The position numbers and the translations under genes were made by a program. The notes beneath the pieces were generated by a model. The model saw nothing but the letters and a program-made list of their open reading frames with translations, was not told where the DNA came from and searched no databases. This document shows, piece after piece, positions 24,021 through 37,116 of a stretch of 64,000 bases of DNA. Each line of letters starts with the position of its first letter. Positions within the stretch are counted from its first letter, which is position 1. Origin of the DNA: Oikopleura dioica (lineage: Eukaryota; Chordata; Appendicularia; Copelata; Oikopleuridae); assembly GCA_907165135.1 (NCBI GenBank), contig OU015569.1, forward strand, positions 5,456,001-5,520,000, in the 5' to 3' direction.

Positions 24021-25684
24021 ACTGGAGATGCTTCAACATTATTCCTTGGTTATTCTTCAAGATGGAGTCCACTCACTGGACTCAAGCATCGGCCCTGTTA
24101 TTTTATCAATCGGCCCAAAGATACTAAACATATTTATATATATTTTTAATTTTACGACTATTATTTTTCAATCTTTCTGACAGCGATACCCAGTAATTGC
24201 AAATTCTTCAAGGCCAGTAATTTTCCTTTCTAGCGTTTAGCTTCTTCGCTTACTTTCTTCCAACTCCCGGCAGCTATGATCTCTTTAGGTGAGAGGGAGC
24301 GCCATAAGACAATTATCTTAGACATAAATCCAATAACATAAGTTCACGCTTGTATAAGGAGTTAAGAATCGCCTCTCGCAAAAAAAAAACTTCCATTTCA
24401 TCGAAGAAGGCATTCTTAAGTCAATGTGTTAACGACGTTCTTAGTTCCAACATTCCACCTATCTCTGACGTAGTTTTGATTGAATAAACCTGCAAGTTCA
24501 ACTTTTTTCTAATCCTTTCTCTCCTTCTCTCTGTCTTGTACACTTTCCTTCTCTTCCAAGTTTGCGAACAAGCTCTCATTCCTTCAAAACTATCAAAGTG
24601 CAGATAGTCTTACGCCGTAAAAGTTCCCCGTAGGAACTAGTACAAGATCAAATTCTTCTCTAGGCAGCGATCTCAGACAGTTTCTACTTTAAAATGTTTA
24701 AAGAAAGTATTATTAAATAATATTATCTATCTTCTTCAAAGGAATATCTTATTGACCTTTTTTCTTCTCTGTTTCTTTTGCCCATGGTACATCACCCCTA
24801 TATCATCAATCAAGTTCGTGTTCAACTAAATATCTGCTGGCTCTATTTAAAATTTCTTCACTTAGCAACTTCGCCTAGCTTCAAGTTAGTTCGGCAGATG
24901 CTATCAGTCTGAATTCGTACAGCAGCTTGCCACCATCTATAAGGAGCCTGGCTCAAGCGCTTTTCAGCACTGCAATAGTAATCATCGCACACCCTCGTTT
25001 ATTTTATTTTTAATTGAAGCTAGGCTCAATCCCTCGTCACAAGGTGGCAGGACTACCTGTATAAAATATGAATATTTTCATAAAATTATTGCTCTCAAAT
25101 TTTACTCTCTTCTCTCCATCATTCTCTACTAAGCCAAAACCATTTCTTACTTCTAAATTCAAGCTTTGTACAAAAACATGTTACTATTCAAGTATTCAAA
25201 AGTTGAGCCAGTCGGGCCACAGAATGACCGAAATCTTCAAGAGTGAAAAAGTCAGCCACTCGAACTGTATCTACGCCGGTCAGCGCGGGCCCAGCCTGTT
25301 GCCTTTACAATTTACAGGATGACGCCATTGAGTTTTTCTTAACTTTACTATCACTCAAGGGCTGATAAGTTGTACCTTTTAACATAATCAATACATGTAC
25401 ATCATTTTATTTAAAACAAGACTAGACTTTGCTTACATCTTTGTCTATCTTTATATATTACAGGTGCCAATCGGCAATAGAGAAAGGATCAAGCAAGGCA
25501 TGATTAATGAGCCCGATCATTTATACATTTAGTTGATGATTTTCAATTCTAATACTTTCATCAAGAGTTCAATATGCAGTTTTTAGCTAATCATAGCAGA
25601 GTATCATAGTCGAGATTATAATTGCTAGATGTTTTAATATGGCAGAATGTACAGTATATACAGTTTATACAGTTTATTATACAT
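24021..25684. other. Convergent intergenic region, no gene seen
   Basis: About 1.66 kb between UGT (+) and the 3' end of chitin synthase (-). The open frame 25068-25322 has a hydrophobic start but no recognisable domain, and I do not support it as a gene. The region must include both 3' UTRs. TATACAGTATATACAGTTTATACAG near 25650 is a short tandem-like run just beyond the chitin synthase stop. Confidence 0.4.
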
Positions 25685-28600
25685 TTAGCAGTCCACACTT
25701 GGGAAAGGACTTCTACTTCTTAGCTGCTGTATTCTTGGGTTTTTGGCATACAAGAGAGGAGGCTGAGTTTGTGGAATTTGTTGAGGCTCAGGTATAGTTG
25801 CTTGAGGAAAAGCGAAACCGACACCACGAGGAGTATTTGTTTCTGACCCGTTGCTTGCCTCTCCGGAATGTTGAGAGCCATAAGAACTATCGTCTGCATC
25901 TGACTCAGTTATATCTGTCAAATCGATCTTGTTCGTCGTTGTGTATGAAATTCTCATGTAGTTCTTGAGAAATTTCTTCTCCTGGCCGTTGCTGACAGTC
26001 GACGAGCTATTTATTGGGTTATTACGGTAACAATAAATCCATTACTTTTCACTCGAAGGACGAGCAGCTGGTTCAATAGGAGAGTGTTCTTTATTGATAA
26101 AGTCGCCTGCTTCGGAGAATACGTCGTCGTCTCCATAAGATGTCTGGACGGAAAGTGGACTCTTACCGTATCTTGAATAAAAAAATCACCTTGTTTTGTT
26201 CAATTCAACTCACATGTTAGCGCTTGATTTCTGTCTAATTTTCTGGAGCATTGGGCTGTTGAGTCTGCTTTGCTGAAACCTTGATTGTTCCTACAAACAT
26301 TTTGTTAGACCAAGAAAGGAAATATCGATAACTTTTGACGCGGCGAAAAGAATACTGCCTTCCCCGTGGAAGATGCTAGATTTACGGCGTTCTTGCCGTC
26401 GCTCGATCATTTTTCGGATGTCGTCTTCTGTTGGTTGGATGATCTCCACCCGATCACCCTCGTCGTTATCATCGTCGTCATCGTCTGACGACACATTTTC
26501 AAACCTAATGGTTGACTTTCGTCTTTGTTTAGCGTGCATATTCCCGCCTAAATCAAAGTCATGTAATTGACCCACATTAACAACTTCAAACCCGCTCCTG
26601 GATCAGAATCAGGCCCTGGACCTTCGTCGTCTAAGAACGCCCTGTTGATTTCCTCCAGCTTTCTCTCTGATACCGTCTTGTCTATGTCTTCAATTTTTTC
26701 TCCTTCTGCTGTTAAACTGGCCTCCAATGCTGCCCGTTTTTTTCGTTCAATTTCTCTTCGTTGCATACTTATATCAACATCTGCTACGAAATGATAGTAC
26801 GTTGACACACGATGCCTTAAAAAAGGATTACGGACAGACACACACAAAATATCTTACCAGAGCATGCAGATAAACTGCGCAATAATAAGAATGACGTAAA
26901 ATGCCAAAAAGAAGAGAGAAAGAGGTTGTAACTTTATCTCAGCCCAGTCGTCATCCTTACCTCCATTATAATTTTCGATGTAATCTCTTGAAAAATTTCC
27001 ATCGAAGAGAATACCAAATGAACCTTCTGACTCTACTTCATTATCGCACTTGGCAATATTCGGGACTTTAATCGGAATCTGTAGAAGCTCAGCGGAGTAT
27101 TTCAGAACAATTGTTGAGATAACGACCCAGACAGTATTGATGAAAAGATAAAGACCATATTTTTCAGCTCGAAACTCATTGACATCCTTGACAAGTTGTT
27201 TCTCATTCTCCACGAGTTCTTCATATTTTTCTCCATTTGATTTAAGTCCGATGTATCCATCTGTGGGGTCAACCATATCCCTCCAGAAGATATATTCCGG
27301 GTTTGAAAGAACGTGTACTGTGCAGTTATCATTAATTGGCGATTTGTTAGAAACGACCCATCCCAAATAATCTTTTTCCGTCTTTATTCGTTTTGCTTTC
27401 TCAAGCTTCATCCTCTCCGATTCATTTACGAATTTGCCTTCGCGTTTGAAAGATTCAATCTCTCTGTTGTACAACCAGCCGTAAGAAAAACTCATCTTTG
27501 GATCCGAAGGCTGCTCAGGATTCATTTTCAATCTTTGACTTGTGTTGTTCTCGCAGTTTGTCATCAGTTTCGTCCATTGAGTGAACTCACTTTTCTTAAG
27601 CTCGTGCACAGTTTCTCCGCCGTAATAAGACTCCTTCATAATATTTTCTTGTAAGAATTGTTCATCAAACTCATCTTCGATCATGTACGCAAGTTCTTGA
27701 GTGTCAGGTGGAATTTCTTCGATGGAAATGCGATCCGGTGCATCGGGTATAAAGTCGTTGTCACAAACTTGTGACTGAAACTCACTTGTAACTACCTTTG
27801 GTTTATTGTCATCACTATGCGCGTAGAATTTAGTATTTTTTGCTGGAACAATTGTCGGACACAGATTACAATGACAGCCATATCCGTCTTTTTGAACCGG
27901 GTCGACTGGGTCCTCTTCCTTGATTTCAGCGCCCATTATTTTTTGAAAGAAACTCCTATTGTCACTAGCTGCTGCCTTTGATGGCGCCTGGCGTGTTCCC
28001 CAGGAGAAATCGTTCAGGTTGGCAATAGAGTAAATTTGAAGGAAGATAAAGCAAGAGGGAATAAAGAGAAAGTAAACTACCCCACAGAAGAGAGATTTCA
28101 CATCAAAATGAAGCAATCCAGCGACAATATGTACAGCTGCTAAGCCAACAAAGAATAAAAACGAAGGGCTAAAAGGACAATTGACGCCTTCCATGATGAT
28201 TCCAATCAAAACAATCAACATAAGGAAACTGAACATCAGGGAGAGCCAGCTTGCAAGCTTGATCTGTAAGTCTCCATTGCCACTCAAGTAGCAAGCGATG
28301 CAGAAAATTACTACCGGCGCCATAACGATGAGATAGCAGAAACCCTTGTCCAAGTTGTATCCTAACGCAATATAAAACGCTTCAGCCACCATCATCATTG
28401 TTGTGGAAACGCCAATTATAGAAAACATCAGCATAAAGAGATGGTAGAGCACATATGGAAGCGAGATATATGGATTATTTTTGCGAGCGTCAAATTGATT
28501 CAAGATTAGCTGCCAGACATTTGCCGTGGTTGAAGGACCCCATCGCCGCCTCTAAAATTTCAGACTTATCTACGAAGTATCACTAAAATGACTGCAAACA

Positions 28601-31600
28601 GTCTTAAGGATATAAGCTATGAATTTGAGCTTTCGTAGCGCCTAAATGCGACGTAGGATCATTTTCATTTCAAAAGCAATCCTACCTAAAAATGCACGCA
28701 TAACTCAAATCTTGTACTTTAAAAAAATTTTCGAAGAAAATTTTCCCTTTAGAGCGATTTCAAATCTTACGATCTCGATTTCTCGAAAATTTTCCATTAA
28801 ATCGCTAAAACTAAACCGTGTTTTTTATATCGATGATGTTAAGCTAGAAAATTGACGGGCTTTTATTTCAAAACTCTCTCGAATTTTCATTCTAGCGTTT
28901 TCCTCTTTTTTGCTCGTGTTTTTCTTCTTTTTGTGCTTTTTCGCGTGCAACCAATCAAAGCGCTCCGCTCAACCGCGCCACTCTCACGGAAAAGAGGAGC
29001 CGAGAGTCCGAGTGCCCAGCGCGCCGCTTTTTACACTATTCACGCGCTGGGTAAGCCTCATGGAAATGGCTCTAAAATCGGTTTCGGTCGGAATTAGGGA
29101 AAACTGATCCGTCAATTTTATAGATAAGGGTTAAGAGAAGTTATTCATCGAAAAAACTCGACCGATTTAGTGGAAAAATTTCGAGGAATCGCGATCGTAA
29201 GATTTGAAAACGCTCTAAAAGAAAAATTTTCTATAAAAAATTTTTTAAAAATACCAGATTTGAGTTTTACGCGCATTTTTAGGTAGGATTACTTTTGAAG
29301 TGAAAATGATCCTACGTCCCATTTAGGCGCTACAAAAGTTCGAATTCATAGCTTATATCCTTAAGTAGGAACTTGCTCCGATAAGAATGCCGGCAGACAG
29401 TCTGAAGTAGGAACTAATGCGGAAATAATGCGAAAGTAAGTGTTTTCAAGAGTATGATAATGAACTACCATAGAGTTGAGCTCTAAGTGGAGAAAGCCTC
29501 CGGGTCCCCTTTCCCGTTTCCCGCGAAGATCACTCGCAGGGAAGTCTAGAAATTTTCCTTAGCGCGTGTTGGGCGCTTCAGAAGAATCTCGAAAATCATT
29601 TCTGCGAAAATGAAGGGATTCAGCCAATCATAGAATCGAGAAGGCGAACTCCAGGTTTTGGCGCAGATTTAGGCGCGCCCAGATCGAGCGTCTTACGGGG
29701 CCTAAGACGCTCAGATTCTCCTATCTCCACTTAGAGCTCAACTCCATGGTAGTAATGGTCAAGTACTCTGCCGTCTTAGTGTTTTTCTGAAGTAACCAGG
29801 GTTACCTGTTTGTAAAACGTTGGTAAATCTTCAGGAGCAAATGTGTTGCAATGCGCCGATGCTTCGAACTCAATTCTACCACCAGATGTAAGCATAAGCG
29901 TGCATAGCTTAAAATTTATTTAGTAGCCCTCAGAGAGGCCTTACCCATCGATCCTCGCCTTGGTCAAACTGCAACTTTTCCAGTGGTGTACTTGCCAAAG
30001 ACTTGTACATTGCCATCACGTTCGGCCTCGCCAGATGACTGATTCTAACCAACGAAAAACAACCAGGCGAACACAGTACACAGCCTAGAACGTGCTCAGT
30101 CGTCTTTTGTAGCCAATGTCCAACTGCATATTCAAATCTTTGATACATTACTAGCCAGCTAGAACCCATCGGATGGATTTGACTACAGCAAGCTGCCACG
30201 TGATCGTTTCTTTTCAGTCGATTCAGGACTATTTCAAGAGCAGGAGGGTCAAAGTCCACGTCACCATCGAGCGCAAGAATGAAACACTTATCTTTTTCTA
30301 GCTTTTCATATGCGCCGGAGATTTCCATTTCATCAGTGGCATCAATTTTCCAGCCGATAAGGTAGTAGAGATACATAACTTTTTTAATGTTCAATTTTTA
30401 ATATCCTCTAACTTTTAAGAGAAATTGAAATCGATTTGAACTCGACCTTGACTCCATCGTTTGCCTCGTTGTACCTTTTCCGCATCTTTGAGATGAACTA
30501 CGAACTGTGTGCCCTCAATGTCGTACTCCAGTCTACCTCTACTCACGGGTAAACAAATGCGATTCCTACAGTTTTATTTTGACAGCTCTTTATTGTCGTC
30601 ATAGTTTGATAAGGAGGTTTTGTTTACACGTGACCCGTAAGGAGTGAGAACAACCCTTCCACGCTGCAGAATAGTATCATTTGAGTCTCTATCTTTTTTC
30701 ATCAGTCCAAAAAGAGACAATGCTTTTTCTAATTCGTCGAGAAATTGGCAAACCCATTTGTTCAGTACTTTTACTGTGTCCCTTTCGAATATGATATCAT
30801 TGTCGTCAAACACATTGTCAAAGAAAATATGAACTTCCATGTTGAAATAATCATGCTTTTAGGAGGTTGAAAATTGTCGTGTGATTTTCATCTAACTACA
30901 GAATAGTCCTGTATTCTATTTGCTCAGATGAATGAGTTCTATAATTAGTATAGGTACTATAAAAATTAATCTCGAGCTCGACCTTGGCGTCTTCGTTGTC
31001 CTGCGCTCTCTGGGCCCTTTTCTCCTTTGCATTTCTATGTTTTATGAGTTTGATTACTGATCTCAACATTGTCGCCATTTCAAAGTCCTCTTCGTGCCAT
31101 AACGTCGTGCAGACGTAAATCAGAGGCACCCGTTGACCGCTGCTCCACCGATAAGACTTGTCATAGGAAAAGCGTTTCATGTTGCTTTGGCCGAACTCGC
31201 CCGCATCCTGCGTCTTCCGCCTTCCAAGTGTGTCCACTTTGTCCTTAACTCCACCAAAAGTTTTTGACATTTTGAAATGATGAAATGGCTGTTTTCTTCG
31301 GCGTCTTTTAGGAGGATATTTTTCACTTCTTCCTCCACCTCAACCACTTTTCTATTCAACATCAACATGGTATTCGTGAAGAGAGGAGTGTAAGATGCAA
31401 AGTCGAATACTTTCCTCTCCAGTGGGTAAATCAGATAATCATCATCAAGGAGATGTGTCGTCAAGACGAAAAACTGAAAGATTCCAAAGAGAAAGGGTAC
31501 AACCATTTCCCAGCTGTTTTCTCTATGTGCAAGGATACAAAAGGCAGAGATAAGGCCCACAAGATTAGGTAAATACGATCCGAGCATTTGGCTGTTGATT

Positions 31601-33156
31601 CGGACAGCAGTTTTCGAGAAGTAGCTCAACAAAGGAGTGGTGATTGCGATACGGAATATTGCCTCGTTCAGAGTCAGCTCACAACTAAGTTCACTGCATA
31701 CGAGATTGCATTCATCCGTTTTCAATTCTTCGAAGGGCGAACTTCCGGCAGACACTATCACCCCAGCATAAATACCTAAAATCAGCTATTAAAACACCTA
31801 TAAATTGGAAATACACGCAATTATCCGCACTTAGAGCTATTTGTCTACATTCGAGCAAACATGTTCCTGCGTAACTCTTGTTTACCAAGATCGCGACATG
31901 AAAAACTTACGTTTTCCGTATCAAGTAAAAAAATACCAAAGCAAACACTTGCGTTGATCCGCACTTACTCAAAAATAACGCGATGCGTATGGCCACTCCG
32001 GAGACTCCACACCATGCTGCGCCTTCTGTTTTTAAATTTTCCTGTATATTTGAATTTTTAGCATTGAACCTTTTTTGATTTCAATCATTTGCTCAAGTTA
32101 TTTCTTTGAGAGCTTAATTATGTACTTGAATGATCTTTCCTGTGTCCCTTGCAATTGAAAGCGTCTTCGCGAACTGGTCGAAAGGCACAAACTGATGCAT
32201 AGTTGCTCCAATATCTTATAGAAACTAGAACGAGACAGATAACGAGAACCATGGCAATGGCTGCACTGCTCGGTACATCAGAATTGGTTGGATGCGACTT
32301 GAGTGAAGATAGAAAGACTAAGCCAACAATAAAAGCAGCAACGCCGGCTAGCCTGATGACCAATGCTACGAAGTTGTATCCGGTGCGGTTGCGCACTTCA
32401 AACCAGCGTTCCAGCTGCCCAAAAATTGTCCACTTGCCCCGGTATTTCAAGTCGTTTGTCATCAAGGAGAATACAAGAGGGGTTGCAGTAACGTAAAGCG
32501 AGGAAACTACAAACGCAGTGCCGTCGAGAGAGCCACCAACGTAAAAGACCATAAGGCCGATGCCGATGGCACAAAAAGCTTCGCAGAGCAAAGTGTTGAT
32601 CCATTGTCTCAAGTTGGGACGGACGTCTTTTTTGAAAAAGATAAAGTACAAGTAATAAATAGCAGCGTATAACTCAGGAATGAGTACCAGATAAAAAGCA
32701 AGGGTCATGTTGGAGCTGAGGAGGAGTCAGCCGATTGTAATGTCGGAGTTTGAGTAATTTAGTGGACAGTTGGCCCGCGTGCGTTCTCACGAATGCACAC
32801 GGCTGTTCTTGAATGACAGCGCGGCAAACACTGAGTGCTCCTTTGAAAGAAGAACTCGCCTTTCTGCGCAACGTTGCTCTACATGTCAATCACAACTCGA
32901 GGAATTCGCTGACTCCGTTCCTGTAGCAGGGGGTACTCGGTCTGAGATGAGGTAAAAAATCGGCGAAAGCTGAGTAGTGCATAATATTGACGATAACAAC
33001 GAGTACAAAGAGGATTAGAATAGTGAATATGCGGGAAAATATCTTGATGTAGTTTTCGGCCGTCGACTCCTTTACCTTCCCATAATCCGTCCAGTCGATC
33101 TTCTTCGCGCGATCCCATCGCCGCGGATTGTCGTTAGGAAGACTCTCATTGTTCAT
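25685..33156 (-). CDS. CHS: Chitin synthase (animal type, glycosyltransferase family 2, multi-pass)
   Basis: Polymerises GlcNAc from UDP-GlcNAc and extrudes chitin through the plasma membrane. The protein begins MNNESLPNDNPRRWDRAKK at 33156, followed by several N-terminal membrane helices (exons to about 31270). The catalytic region follows: PLIYVCTTLWHEEDFEM, MEVHIFFDNVFDDND, FILALDGDVDFDPPALEIV, CCSQIHPMGSSW (usually GRIHP), FEYAVGHWLQKTTEHVLGCV, LCSPGCFSLVR, QFDQGEDRW and, split by a 1.25-kb intron (about 28556-29810), QRRRWGPSTTANVW. After five further helices comes NLNDFSWGTRQ, the animal chitin synthase post-catalytic motif, a long acidic cytosolic stretch, two more helices, then charged and Ser/Pro-rich exons ending at 25685. 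Motifs DGD, EDR and QRRRW are intact, so the enzyme looks functional. Some 5' junctions are approximate. The large intron contains two inverted-repeat elements. Confidence 0.93.
28604..29364. mobile_element. Foldback-type element with about 205-bp terminal inverted repeats inside a chitin synthase intron
   Basis: The sequence from about 28604 to 28806 (starting TTAAGGATATAAGCTATGAA) recurs as its reverse complement at about 29160-29364, with scattered mismatches (roughly 85-90% by eye). The 350-bp centre has no convincing open frame. Long imperfect inverted arms with no transposase are typical of non-autonomous foldback or MITE-like DNA elements. It lies wholly in the intron between GEDRW and QRRRW exons of the chitin synthase gene, which is about 25 times the usual intron length here. 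Target-site duplications were not resolved. Confidence 0.75.
29465..29752. mobile_element. MITE-like element, copy 1, about 28-bp terminal inverted repeats
   Basis: Starts CTACCATAGAGTTGAGCTCT and ends with the inverted equivalent AGAGCTCAACTCCATGGTAG. The internal segment GAGCGTCTTACGGGGCCTAA is shared in opposite orientation with the copy at 37790-38085. No open frame. It lies in the same chitin synthase intron as the foldback element, 100 bp from it. Length is 288 bp. Confidence 0.75.
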
Positions 33157-33519
33157 TTATCTCTTGACAGAGCGATATTGTCTTTATCGCCCTGGAAAGC
33201 TTATCTCAGAGACACTGATAATAAAAAGTTACAGTGATAATGCTTTGTTTATGCTCTTAAAGTTATAAATGCGTCCGGATGCTAGAGTCGTTGTCGAGAG
33301 GCGAGAACTGGCTCTTGATCGCCCTCGCCTCAGAGAAAAGATAGTGTGCCTAAACAGACTAATATTTATTAAACGACATCAAAGCAAGATGCATGCGCAT
33401 GGAATGCGTCTCTTGTGACGAGCCGCTGTTCAGTAATTTTCTCAAGTACTGAGAAAATTCTTATTGCAGTGATCAAACATAACACGAGTAAATAATAAAC
33501 GCTTTCTACACTTTTCTAT
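33157..33519. other. Short intergenic region, chitin synthase 5' side
   Basis: About 360 bp between the chitin synthase start and the stop of the next minus-strand gene. It probably contains the chitin synthase promoter and the 3' UTR of the CSGALNACT-like gene. Nothing else recognised. Confidence 0.4.
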
Positions 33520-35370
33520 TTATTTAATAATGATAGGATGATCATCAGGCAACAAGTATAATTTCGTCAACTCAACGGTGCTCATTTTGTTGCTCATTTT
33601 CGTGACGATGCAGCTCTCTCGCTGATTTTCACTTGTCTCACGGCAGTTCTTCAAATGCCATTTATGGAAGAGCCCTGGATCGTTAGCTCGCAAAAAGATG
33701 ATCTTCGAAAAAATTATTCTAGGCTGATTAATTAATGAAATATTACCCTATTCTTCGCGCATTCAGTAGCGAACTCAGTGTCCTCGCCTCCCCAACCTTC
33801 CATCAGCTCATTGAAGCCATTTGTTTTCAGGAATGCGTCCTTTGTCATTGAAACCATTCCATATGAAAAATATCTCCAGAAGCCATTAGTTTGGGTTAGC
33901 TCATGATTCTTCGAATTATGTTCATACTGGCTTATTGTGAGATTAAGTTTAAAATGGCTAAATAATACTCAAATACAAACCTAAAGAATGTAGGATAAAA
34001 AGCAGTATTGTTGCCGGTAAAGAGTCGAATGCGTTCAAAAATGGTTTCGTTGAGATAGAGATCCACATCGCAGATGAAAAATAACTCCTTTTCGCTGTTG
34101 AGAGAGTCGATTCCTCTGTTGAGGCAATCGCTCCGCTTGAATTTACTGTTTGTGCACAGAACTGTCTTGATTCGTGCAGGATATAAATTCTTCTTTATGT
34201 TAGCTTGAAGATAGTTTTTGATGCCGGATATTTCTGATTCTAAGACCGCTTTTATCTTGGTTATTTTTTCTCTTCACTAATGAATGCATTCACAGGAAAT
34301 TAATGTTTCTTCCTAAGTAATTTCTATAGGAGGTTCGCGCAAAGTTCTTCTCAGTGAGCATATAGAACCTCTTATAGGAATATAGGAAGTTAAACTAAGA
34401 AATACTAAGAAGTTATTTCTATAATCGATTTATCAACAAAGAAAAATATAAACCATTCCTAGAACAAGATAAAGATTCGTGTCTTTTTCTGCAAACTTCA
34501 CAAAGTCGGCAAGAAATCTTCTAAGAGTGTGAACTCTTCCATAGAATGGAACAATGATAGTTACCGCCCGATTTGATAGGAGAGCAGCTTCGTGAATCTC
34601 AACCGCCTCGCTAACAAGTATTTTCCCCGAAAATTTCTTTGTTTAATTAATTACTCTCGAAAATTTTTCACTTACTTTGAAATGGATATTTTTAAGTCGA
34701 TTATTGTCGTTGGAAATCCCGACGAGTCCTTCAGTGTTGTAGCCAAAGTATGCGAGTCCTTCTGTGTTGGGTATATCCTTGAAAGATTCGGCCAGGTGTC
34801 TCGGAATCTTCACAATCAGCGGACCGAGTATGCCGTTATAAATTTTTCCAGATCTGTGTCCCCATCCATCGATTCTTTGAAAAAGTATTTCGCTTAGATT
34901 CTCGAGCTTTTTTCTTGTACTCATTGATTTCTTCGGGCAAAGGTTGAAAGCTCACTATATGCGCGCGAAGATCCCGAATCTTCTTCTTGAGTTCTTTGTA
35001 AAAATCAACTTCATGGTCTTCTAAAGAAGTAGATCTGATGTCCTTGCTGTTCATGTTTCTCTCAAAATCAGCAAGAAGAAAATTTGCCTAGTGGAAATCA
35101 TAAATGATTATTGAATCAATTTTATCCTACTCTCTTGCTAACTGCTTCTAGCGTCATCGAGCTTTCCACGTTGTTGGGCAGAAGTTGATTCACTTTCTGG
35201 TAAAAACCTCCAATAAAGTATCCAAAAACTGAGGACAACAAAAAATATAGCAAAGTCCAGTTAAATTTTGCCTTTATAAATACAGCTCGTTTCCATTGTC
35301 TTTTGCCAACGAAATAATTTTGTAAATCCACAGCGAAGTTGTTGTTATCTTCTGCCGGTGAAGGCTTCAT
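33520..35370 (-). CDS. CSGALNACT-like: Chondroitin sulfate N-acetylgalactosaminyltransferase-like (CSGALNACT) Golgi enzyme
   Basis: Family enzyme that starts or extends chondroitin chains in the Golgi. Type II topology: a cytosolic head MKPSPAEDNNNFAVDLQNYF, then the anchor WTLLYFLLSSVFGYFIGGFY, then a coiled-coil stem (ELKKKIRDLRAHIVSFQ). The catalytic part reads AVTIIVPFYGRVHTLRRFLA, KRSDCLNRGIDSLN, LFFICDVDLYLNETIFERIR (DVD metal motif), TAFYPTFF then SQYEHNS, GFWRYFSYGMVSMTKDAFLK, NGFNELMEGWGGEDTEFATE and DPGLFHKWHLKNC, all in the order of vertebrate CSGALNACT1/2. The C-terminus is PDDHPIIIK. The junctions in the stem (34640-35060) were read approximately. It is on the same strand as chitin synthase and 360 bp upstream of it. 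Chondroitin polymerising factor is a less likely alternative because only one catalytic domain is present. Confidence 0.88.
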
Positions 35371-35672
35371 TGACTTTCTTATGATTCTCTCTCAGAAAGA
35401 AAAGACTATTTTAAGAAACGCAGGACAATTTATATCGGTAGTCGAAATCTTAAAAACAAAATATTTTCGTTTATTTATGACAACATAGGAAAGAAAAGGT
35501 ATATTTTCAACTCTTTGTCTGCGACGATTTCTAATTTTGAGTTTGGTGTGATAAGAAATTCCATTTTCTTCGAGATTGAGCGGCCATTTAAAGTTCCGCA
35601 TCCTTTCCAGACAAGAGCAGCTTTTTTGGGTGAGGATAAGCGTCGACTTACATGAAGTAATTCATTCATGAA
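35371..35672. other. Intergenic region between two minus-strand genes
   Basis: About 300 bp. Overlapping minus-strand open frames here (35392-35669) have no recognisable domain and most likely represent the 3' UTR of the cupin gene and the promoter or 5' UTR of the CSGALNACT-like gene. Confidence 0.4.
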
Positions 35673-36884
35673 CTAAGAATTATGAAAGTCACCGATTCCT
35701 TTAGGGCTACAGTCGTTTTCGTAATATAGATTTTTACCCTTCTTTATAAGCCACTCTTCGCCGTCAAACATGTCGTGGAATATTTTGGACTGAAAGATTA
35801 ATAAAAGGAAAAGGGTCCAAAATCACCATTTCAAAACTTTCAGTGTGCTTGAAAACGCGTTTGTTTGTTTTCCAAATCGTTTCCGATTTCGGATCCACAT
35901 TCATCTCCCAATCAATACAGCGGTCGACAAACTCTTCAACGTTCCTAATTCTTTTTTAATAATTTCTCAACGCTTCTCTTACTGAAGCCCACGAAGCTGA
36001 TTGTCGTTTTTCATCGAGACTAATTGATCAGCATTGATTCTTTCGCCGAGTTTCCAGGCTTAATTGTTGATTAATGAGCATGGTTTTTGAAATTTACCCA
36101 AAAAGTTGAAATCGTCTTGGGGTCTCTGGATTTCTATAGTCAACACTGGTCCCGGAGCGTGCACGAATCCGGGCCTGACCATCCAGCATTCACCTTCTTT
36201 GACTTCGTATTCGTTCATAAGATTGTACAACGCGTCACTTTTCCCGAATTCGTTCATTGCTTCCAAAAGCATCTCCTTTGAAACTTCTTTCTTGAAGCCC
36301 ATTCGCGTTATTGGCGAAGAATCTTTGGGAATAAATGGAAAGAACTGTGCTTCTGCTTTTCCGCAGGAAATTTGATTGTTCCGGTCTTTTGTGCAGCCAG
36401 CGTGGATATGTGCAGGAATAGGAGGTATCTCATTTGTTCCGAAACTTGTCTAATGTGATCATTTATAGAAACATTCTTGAACAATTTAAGATACCTGTGT
36501 TAATTTTCCTCCGATATCAAGAACTTTTATCAAAGGCCAAGAATCTCTTAGACGCGTTAAGTTTTCAAGAATATTTCAATTCTACCTGAAAGTTCCAAGT
36601 AATCGCTCTTCGCAAGCATTCACTGCATCGAGAAAGGAGAAATCATATCCTTGAACTTTTGTGAGCCCTTCGCCAGTCAATTTGACAGGATTTTGAGCTT
36701 CAACTAATGACAGAATCCACCGCTCTACTGGCCAATACCCTCTTTGATCTGGCTCTTCATCGCTCGAATTTTTACCAAGAAAATTGTTTCCATTGTAACT
36801 TCCTCTGTAAACAATGGTTTCTCTTCCGAATAAAATACCCCCTGTTAATTCGAGTTCTCTCTCTATTACTTCAGACAACATCAT
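35673..36884 (-). CDS. Cupin-fold protein resembling phosphomannose-isomerase-like proteins
   Basis: About 330 residues from at least six exons with introns of 39-46 bp. The start MMLSEVIERELELTGGILFG is followed by a domain with KVLDIGGKLTQTSFGTNEIP and PAHIHAGCTKD, whose HIH pair plus the following KAEAQFFPF resembles a cupin metal site. A second segment EGECWMVRPGFVHAPGPVLT and IEIQRPQDDFNFLG has the xPPGxxHAPG-type motif of cupin proteins annotated as class I mannose-6-phosphate isomerase-like in bacteria. The C-terminal exons (RNVEEFVDRCIDWEMNVDPK, ending GIGDFHNS) are unassigned. Substrate is unknown; isomerase activity is not shown by the motifs. Similarity to bacterial cupins is from memory. 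The introns show it is a nuclear gene and not contamination. Confidence 0.65.
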
Positions 36885-37116
36885 TTGTCTTATTCGAAAT
36901 TATTTCTATGTCCTTCAATGGGCGTTGGCTATGCAAATAATCTTTTTTTCCATTTCTTAGATATTTTAAACTAAAGATAATAAATTCTACTGATATTACT
37001 TCTATGGTTAGAGCAGAAACATTCTGCCGTTAATTCTATGATCACTGGATTACAGTAATTTTTGAAGTCATCACTAAAAAAAATAATATAAATATTGTCT
37101 TTGTTGAAACACCATC

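Noticed and set aside
25640-25680. Short TATACAGT-type repeats as a microsatellite or CRISPR-like array
   Set aside because: Only three imperfect units without spacers; ordinary AT-rich 3' flank.
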